From: an uncultured Prevotella sp.
GTDB lineage: Bacteria > Bacteroidota > Bacteroidia > Bacteroidales > Bacteroidaceae
Length of the DNA: 6,738 bases
Reading direction: 5' to 3'
Assembly: GCA_937892695.1 (NCBI GenBank)
Contig: CALBJK010000173.1
Coordinates: forward strand, 1-6,738
The notes under the pieces are model-generated. The model worked only from the letters and a program-made list of their open reading frames with translations, had not been told where the DNA came from and searched no databases. Below are positions 6,031-6,738 of this stretch, piece after piece (within the stretch, counting starts at the first letter, position 1; every line of letters begins with the position of its first letter). The translations under genes were made by a program, and so were the position numbers.

Positions 6031-6738
6031 TCAGTCTGACAGATGACGGAATGCCTGCGGCAGATATTCAACAATATCGCCAGCCACAAGACTTTCCTCG
6101 CCCTTGTCTCTTACGGCAAGGTCGCCAGCCAATCCGTGAAGATAGACACCGAGCAGACATGCGTGGCGGCGGTCATAGCCACGAGCCAGAAGAGCAGTGA
6201 TTATGCCCGTAAGCACGTCGCCCGAACCGGCTGTTGCCATTCCGGCATTGCCAGTTGTATTGAAGACGACCCGGCCATCTGGCATGCAAATAGCTGTATA
6301 GTGGCCTTTGAGAACGATATAGGCACCTAGCTGTCCAGCCATCTGACGAGCTTTGTCAAGACGTGCGTAGTCACAGGAGAAGCACATTCCGGCCAGCCGG
6401 TCGAACTCCTTTGGATGTGGAGTCATTATGAGTCCTTCTGGCAGCTGCTGTATCCATGCCTGATGTGTGCTCAGAATATTTAGTGCGTCTGCATCGAGCA
6501 CGACCGGGCAATGAGTGTCGCGAAGCTGCGTAACCAGTGCTATGGCAGTATCCTCATGAGTTGCCAGTCCCGGACCTACCCCAACTGAAGCATAGCGGGA
6601 CGTGTCGATGTCATCGGTGAACATATCGTCGTCACTGTCGAGATGCAGTACAGCCTCGGGCACTGCTGTCTGCAATATAGTACAATTACGAGCCGGTGTG
6701 TGTACTGTAACCTTGCCTACACCCGAACGCAGACAAGC
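6031..6738 (-). CDS. nnrD: NAD(P)H-hydrate dehydratase domain (NnrD/YjeF C-terminal), 5' end cut by window
   Basis: The enzyme dehydrates damaged S-NADHX/S-NADPHX back to NADH/NADPH in the cytoplasm, using ADP or ATP. The open frame runs through the window edge, leaving 235 visible residues and the stop. Visible residues begin with a CLRSGVGKVTVHTP segment, then VGVGPG (52-57), LDADALNIL (81-89), TPHPKEFDRL (106-115), VLKG (142-145), and NTTGNAGMATAGSGD (160-174) with D174 as the expected catalytic Asp of this ribokinase-like fold. HGLAGDLA follows. Together these cover the typical C-terminal kinase-like domain. In Bacteroidetes this domain is usually fused behind an epimerase (NnrE) domain in a protein of about 500 residues, so the missing part is probably upstream; a stand-alone NnrD cannot be excluded. 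An internal TTG at 6675 is not the start, because conserved sequence continues before it. Confidence 0.93.
   Translation of the reverse strand, partial: ACLRSGVGKVTVHTPARNCTILQTAVPEAVLHLDSDDDMFTDDIDTSRYASVGVGPGLATHEDTAIALVTQLRDTHCPVVLDADALNILSTHQAWIQQLPEGLIMTPHPKEFDRLAGMCFSCDYARLDKARQMAGQLGAYIVLKGHYTAICMPDGRVVFNTTGNAGMATAGSGDVLTGIITALLARGYDRRHACLLGVYLHGLAGDLAVRDKGEESLVAGDIVEYLPQAFRHLSD

Overview
The window looks like chromosomal DNA from a Bacteroidales bacterium, most likely Prevotella or a close relative. Three things point there. Bacteroidetes-type -7 boxes (TAnnTTTG) lie in front of three genes. Two of those genes have A/T-rich leaders with no clear Shine-Dalgarno sequence. The gene content also fits: a class II fructose-bisphosphate aldolase, an exported GH3 glycosidase, a DUF4831 protein and an Nnr (YjeF-type) protein. 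No mobile element, CRISPR array, tRNA or rRNA was seen.

Layout. Positions 1-83 hold no gene. A near-perfect Bacteroidetes promoter (84-114) drives the aldolase gene fba (166-1176, +), which ends at a strong intrinsic terminator (1246-1281). A gap of about 580 bases follows; it holds no convincing gene but contains a cluster of short direct and inverted repeats (about 1353-1534). A -7 box (1798-1805) and a good Shine-Dalgarno then lead into a small secreted protein unusually rich in Lys, Ala and Cys (1869-2120, +). Two hairpins close that unit, the second a clear terminator (2191-2235). A regulatory-looking gap follows, with a 12-bp palindrome, a bulged hairpin and a -7 box at 2443-2450. It leads to a periplasmic GH3 glycosidase of 742 residues (2481-4709, +). 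A 17-bp perfect hairpin and a bidirectional terminator (4785-4850) separate it from two minus-strand genes: an exported DUF4831 protein (4874-5914) and, upstream of that, the C-terminal kinase-like domain of an NAD(P)H-hydrate repair enzyme (6031 to the window edge, 5' end missing).

How the genes work together. Each plus-strand gene has its own promoter and terminator, so they look like three single-gene units. The aldolase serves central glycolysis, and the GH3 enzyme probably releases sugars from oligosaccharides in the periplasm, which would feed glycolysis. That link is metabolic inference only: no SusC/SusD or regulator genes lie in the window. The two minus-strand genes are co-directional, 116 bases apart, with no consensus promoter seen between them, so they may share a transcript.

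I found no clear undescribed multi-gene system. The most unusual items are the small Cys/Lys-rich exported protein and the repeat cluster upstream of it.
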